64,000 bases of DNA, taken from positions 32,098,695 through 32,162,694 of the forward strand of contig CM038710.1 in assembly GCA_021613375.1 (NCBI GenBank), given 5' to 3'. This document shows, piece after piece, positions 59,519 through 64,000 of this stretch. Made by a program: the position numbers and the translations under genes. The DNA comes from Megaleporinus macrocephalus. Lineage: Eukaryota > Chordata > Actinopteri > Characiformes > Anostomidae. The notes beneath the pieces were generated by a model. That model did not search any database. It was not told the DNA's origin and was given only the letters and a program-made list of their open reading frames with translations. Position 1 is the stretch's first letter; each line of letters opens with the position of its first letter.

Positions 59519-59900
59519 ACACACACACACACACACACATATGCTTGTTTCTGTGAATTGTGGGGCCTTACACATCTTCCATCCTTCCACTGACTTCCAT
59601 TCATTTTCTGGACTTAACCAGACCTTAACCAGAAATACTATTAGCCCAACCCTCTCCCTAACCCTAATCTAACCCTTACCCTAACATGTAATCCTAATCC
59701 TCATCCTCAAGTTTCCCTTTACTTTAGGTTTACTTTTCTTACCCAGATGAACTACTACTAACTTAACCCCCAAACTTAACCCTAGCCCAAACTCTAACCA
59801 CTGCCCTAACTTTAATCTTATCCAGAATTAAATATGTAATGATTTACATTGTAGGGACCAGTTTATTGTCCTTAAAAGTACAAAACGTCCCCACAACGTG
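59519..59900. repeat. Fish interspersed repeat with telomere-like CCCTAA stretches
   Basis: A (CA)n start, GTGGGGCCTTACACATCTTC and CACTGACTTCCATTCATTTT are followed by degenerate CCCTAACCCTAATCTAACCC-type sequence. It ends with GTAGGGACCAGTTTATTGTC and AACGTCCCCACAACGTGAG. I recognise this arrangement from a common fish repeat. The telomere-like part is interrupted and probably internal to the element. Confidence 0.65.
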
Positions 59901-60139
59901 AGTATATGAACACAAAATATGGAATAAACCTGGTACACATGCACACGGATACATACAGATCCACATGCACACTTTAGTGTTTAGTTTAGTCAGCATGTTC
60001 AAGGATTATTTTGAGGTGGGATTTGATCAAATTCAAAGGAACACACACACACACACATACATATACACACACACACACACATTAACGCTAGTCTCATCAG
60101 TTCAGTTGAAACCAGACCACTAAAATATTTAACATGCTG

Positions 60140-60207
60140 CCTCGTCTCTCTCTGTCTCTCTCTCTCCTCTCTCTCCCTTTTTTCTTTCTCACATTTTCTG
60201 TTTCCTT

Positions 60208-60253
<46 letters not shown>
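60140..60253. repeat. (CT)n-rich microsatellite
   Basis: CT dinucleotide tracts at 60140-60175 and 60210-60253. A long polypyrimidine region (TTTCTCT-type) continues at 60360-60900 and produces the spurious Phe/Ser/Leu-rich frame at 60441-60947. Confidence 0.9.
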
Positions 60254-60255
<2 letters not shown>

Positions 60256-60949
60256 CCAGATTTCTGTTTAAACAGCAAAAGTTATGTGAATAACGTTAAG
60301 ATGGTGTAGGCTCTCATGATTAGGGCGGCATTAAAGAGGAAACTGTATACACTCTGCATTTCAGTCGACTGATAGTCTGACTTTCCCCCCTCGTCATGTT
60401 TTCTTTATTTATTTATTTTTTTTAGCAACTTCTATCTCTATTGACATCTCTTTACTTTTCTCTTTCTTTCTTTCTTCCTTTTTTTCTCTCTCTCTATCAT
60501 CCTCTCTTCTACTGTTTTTCCTTCCTGTCTTCTTTCTGCTTTTCTTTGCTTTCCTTTCTCACCTCTTTTTTCTGTCTAAGTCTGTGTCCAATTTTTATTT
60601 GCTCTATTTTCATCTTCTCTCTGTTTTTGTTCTCCTTCACTGTCTCTATCTCAGTCTCTGTTTCTTTCTCTCTCCACCATCCTCTTTTTATCTTCACTTT
60701 CCTCTTTCTCTTTGTTTTTCTTTCTTTTCTTTTCATTTTCTGCTGTTCTCCTTCTTTTTTTCTCAGTTTCTTTCACTTTTCTAGCTTGCTTACTTTTTCA
60801 GGCTTTTTCTTTTCCCACCTTTCTCTCTCTTTCTCTCTATCATTCCCCCTTATTTTGCTCTCTTTCTGCGTTCTCTCTCTCTGTCCTTGGCCTCCTTTCT
60901 TCTCTGCTGTCTATCATAACGCACAGGCAGTTTGTAATAGGCTGTAAGA

Positions 60950-62920
60950 GAGTGCTCAATATTATTGATCAGGATGACTGATCAGCAGGTGGTTCAGCTC
61001 TCACCTTTCTGTTTACGCCATTACATACAGAATACAATACATCATTACCAGCATCTGTTTCAACATCTGCCGTAAAAACCAGATTTCTGTCAATATCATC
61101 AGTGATGGTGCAGGACAGGCTGACATTGTTTTGATGGGCTGCAGTTCATCTGAAGAACAGGTAAAGATCAGTATCAAATATCAGCCTCTATTTATTGGCC
61201 TGGCTGAAGGATTTTAGCTCTAATGCATTTTCATCAGTGCAGTTCTTCAACTAGCAACAGAAAGCACCATGTTAATAACCCATTCAGACTTGTAGAGCTA
61301 GCTTTAGCAGTCATTACTCAGGTGTCTAAACTCATTAGCATGTGTCGCTATGGTACGTCAAAGGACTGTGATCTGGATACTCATCATCACACTTCTCTCT
61401 GGATCTGTTTTTCTTTTATGGGGCAAAACATGAGGGTTTAGCTTTTTCAGACCTAAAATTTTAAATTATTTAAACTTGAAATAATCTGTTTCTGGGCATA
61501 AAACACAGATTAGTGTCCTATTATTTTACTATTTGAAATTCAATGAATTCAGCCCAAGTTAAAACAACTTTTTTATCTACAGTATTGTCTGTTTATTTAT
61601 TAATACAGTTTATTCCTATGTTTGATACCACATTTGTATGCTTTCTTGTTGTCAGGTCAGTAGGTTTACTGCTACTTTTAGGATGTCATGCTCTGCTTCT
61701 CTCCTGTCTGTCTACTACGTGGAGTTACCAGGTAACTAAGTTTTGGGAGCTGGACCACGCCCTAATTAACTCTAACTACTATATATATAACCTCATTTTC
61801 GCTCCATTCTCGTGCCGAACAACATCGCACCCACCACCTCCCCATCTCCTCCCTACATTTCATCTTTATCCCAAAGACCAGAGAGGGTGGGACCGTTCAC
61901 GCACAAGCACCTGGCCACGTGAAATTCCAGCCCAAGCACCTTTTTCGGCTCACTTCTGAGCGTGGTCCATGCTAGCAAAGTCTTTGTTTACACTCTTCTG
62001 TTATGTTTCATGTGCTCATGTTTGGTTTGGTCATGTGCTCCTCCTTGTCTCCGCCCTTTTGTTAATGAAAAGGAAATGAACTGAAATATTTCGTAAGATC
62101 TTCTATCAGACTCTAACCTGTTGCTCTGAGATGTAGATGTCGAAAGCATCAATTATGTTAGTATGTAATGAACTATTGCATCACATAATTGTGTTTAAAC
62201 ATTTACATAATGTTAATTAAATGCACACTGTCAGGAGAAAAGGTACTGTGCTGGATTTTGTTTATCAAGATATAAACAATGTACCTTTGAAGGTACAACA
62301 ATGGCTTTAAGGTTGTGCATCTTGTTGTCCAAGAGAAAGAAACCTGTGAAACTGATACTTAATAATATTAAAGACATACCCCTGAGGGTACTACCCCGGT
62401 GACAAGAGGGTTATTGCCCCCAAATGTCTTGGTCTATTTGATATATAAAAGCTATAATGTTATAATAACAACAACAACAAAAAAAACATCTGCTTCAGTA
62501 TTTTACAGTATTTGTAAGCAGTGACACCAATCAACCAATCTTAGAGATGCTAGCATTTGACTGACAGTGGACCTCTGCCTGTTAGAACACTGTGAGGGGC
62601 TCTGAGAGGGTGTCTGTACGGGTTTTGAGAATGATTTGCTAGTGGCCGCTGGTTTAGCCTGTTGAATCACATCTCCAGCTCATGGCTGCATGGCAAAGCG
62701 GAGCTGCTGTGTTTTTGTTTTCGCGATTGTTCTCCTCTCTCTCTCTCTTTCTCTCTCTCTCTTTCTGTCTGTCTTTTTCATGGCATTCTCTCTGATTCAG
62801 GGCTGCACTGTGTTTGATGTCAGATCCAACACTCCTCAGATCCACTCACAGCCAATTCCTCTAGTCTGCACCAGCACATTCAGAGAGGAGGAAGTAGGTC
62901 GCAAAGCAGGAGGTCTGACC
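60950..62920. other. No supported gene; TATA-bearing GC-richer stretch
   Basis: At 61680-62080 a GC-richer stretch holds CTACTATATATATAACCTC, a good TATA-like box, and pyrimidine-rich sequence. It could be an LTR or an isolated promoter-like sequence; no matching ends were found. CT tracts occur at 62733-62765. Confidence 0.35.
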
Positions 62921-62929
62921 AATGGAAGA

Positions 62930-62932
<3 letters not shown>

Positions 62933-62973
<41 letters not shown>
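62933..62973. repeat. (GA)n microsatellite
   Basis: GA run. Further purine-rich tracts follow at 63148-63175 and 63213-63240. Confidence 0.9.
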
Positions 62974-62979
<6 letters not shown>

Positions 62980-63244
62980 AGAGAACCTGTTCGAAATTTG
63001 CCCACAGAGCCGGTTATGAATGCTGAGCAAGAGCGAGGGACAAGTAACGAGATAAAAAAGAAACAGAGGAGACATTGACTGAGTGAGTGAGAGTAAGAAG
63101 ACAGGAAGAGATTGATGAGATTGATTAAAAGTAATACAGTAATATGGAGTGAGCGAGCGAGAGAGAGAGAGAAACAAGAGTGAGTATGAGAAAGTGTCGG
63201 TGTGTGTGTATGTGAGAGAGAGAGAGAGAGAGAAAAGAAGAGTG

Positions 63245-64000
63245 AAGTGAGGGTATGTTATGTTCAAAGGAACTATTTCATGTGTAGTAACGCAGCACTA
63301 TGTGTTACCTATGACACCGCACATTGATACTGTTTGGAGTGCATGCGGGGAAAGTGAAAAAACTACACATACAAAAAGAAACAGCGAGTAAATGTTCGTA
63401 AACCTGACTCCAGTGTTATCATTTGTTTGTGTGAAAGTAAAAACACAACAATTGGCAACAAGACTCGATCCCTAAATGCACTGGATGTTATATAAAAAAG
63501 AATTTTTTTTTTTTCCCTGCCGCGTCTGTTTTTGCCGACCCCCACATTGACTCCAGCTACACTGTAAAGCTAGCGTGGAAGGGATGGGGCAAACAGAACA
63601 CATCAAGGCACTGAGTAACATAAAGAAAAAGAAATGTAACCAGCAGAAATAAAATAAAAGTGGACTGAGTGCAATAGATGGAAACAGCAAACATTTAAAT
63701 AAGACGCTGGATGTGTGGGACAGAGGGACGCTTTTGATAGCACTGTGGAAGACTAGGCTAGACTTGAGCAGGATTGTCGTGCTAACCAAATAGACCGTGA
63801 CAGAAAGGGGCGGTGCTACTGAGCGTAATGGGTGCAAAAACTTATAATCTACTTTGTAACTTCTTAGACGCACCCACTAAACCAGCAAGTTTCAAGGATG
63901 TGCTGCAAAATCATTTAAATTCAAAACCACTAGTCATTGCAGAGAAGTTTAAATTTCATAATCAGAATCTAAAGAAACGTAGATTAGATTTATAGTCCAG
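63245..64000. other. No supported gene
   Basis: Frames at 63363-63873 (reverse) and 63813-63995 (forward) have no recognised family. The latter runs close to the window edge, so a truncated repeat or gene cannot be excluded. Confidence 0.35.

Noticed and set aside
59640..59830. True interstitial telomere
   Set aside because: Repeats are degenerate and embedded in a repeat with recognisable flanks; kept only as a low-interest observation.
60441..60947. 168-codon Phe/Ser/Leu-rich frame as a membrane protein
   Set aside because: It lies in a long polypyrimidine (TTTCTCT) region, which gives Phe, Ser and Leu in every frame; no splice or start context.
62690..63019. 109-codon forward frame
   Set aside because: Half of it is CT- and GA-repeat translation; the middle part has no recognised family.

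Overview
This window looks like non-coding DNA from a ray-finned fish, probably an otophysan (characin, catfish or knifefish). It is AT-rich and has no long intact gene. It is full of (CA)n, (GA)n, (TA)n and (TCTA)n microsatellites and of fish-type mobile elements: Tc1/mariner copies, hAT-type elements with 8-bp target duplications, tRNA-derived SINEs and tails of L2/CR1-like LINEs. Family names come from recalled fish repeat sequences, because no database search was possible. The fish-group guess rests on repeat content only. Nearly all open frames are repeat translations or chance frames.

Layout. 0-5 kb: a ~480-bp dispersed duplication (590-1069 and 3340-3821), a ~230-bp MITE copy, a long-TIR element and a SINE-like sequence with a (TCTA)n tail. 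5.9-8.5 kb: a decayed reverse-strand Tc1 element interrupted by a LINE-tail insertion, then LINE-like and Tc1 remnants. 9.3 kb: a 148-bp near-perfect palindrome. 10.6-11.5 kb: a Tc1 fragment abutting a 26-bp minisatellite. 13.2-16.3 kb: a long-inverted-repeat element and two Tc1 remnants, one split by a SINE whose pol III A-box segment is triplicated. 20.4-20.9 kb: a LINE endonuclease fossil. 22.7-24.1 kb: a 27-bp minisatellite and GA repeats. 25-31 kb: a complete TA-flanked Tc1-type MITE, a hAT transposase relic and two hAT-type elements with target duplications. 36-39 kb: a SINE, a possible solo LTR, a Tc1 transposase relic and a short TA-flanked Tc1-like element. 40.15-43.07 kb: a 33-bp minisatellite of nearly 90 units, open on both strands. 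44.3 kb: a second hAT element with a perfect 8-bp duplication. 46.6-47.6 kb: a LINE-derived element with repeated modules. 48.5-49.0 kb: a probable solo LTR. 49-57 kb: more copies of the same families, plus the only gene-like signal.

That signal is at 55.2-55.8 kb on the reverse strand: a strong splice acceptor, a short frame ending in a stop, about 570 bp of untranslated-like sequence and polyadenylation signals. It could be the last exon of a gene whose other exons lie beyond about 55.8 kb. The same CpG-rich stretch could instead be a forward-strand first exon. Three unique-looking segments (26.1, 37.3 and 57.2 kb) are candidate conserved non-coding elements. I found no CRISPR, operon, rRNA or functional tRNA, and no convincing new multi-gene system. 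The most unusual items are the 33-bp array with its 18-unit higher-order period, the 9.3-kb palindrome and the SINE with a triplicated promoter segment.
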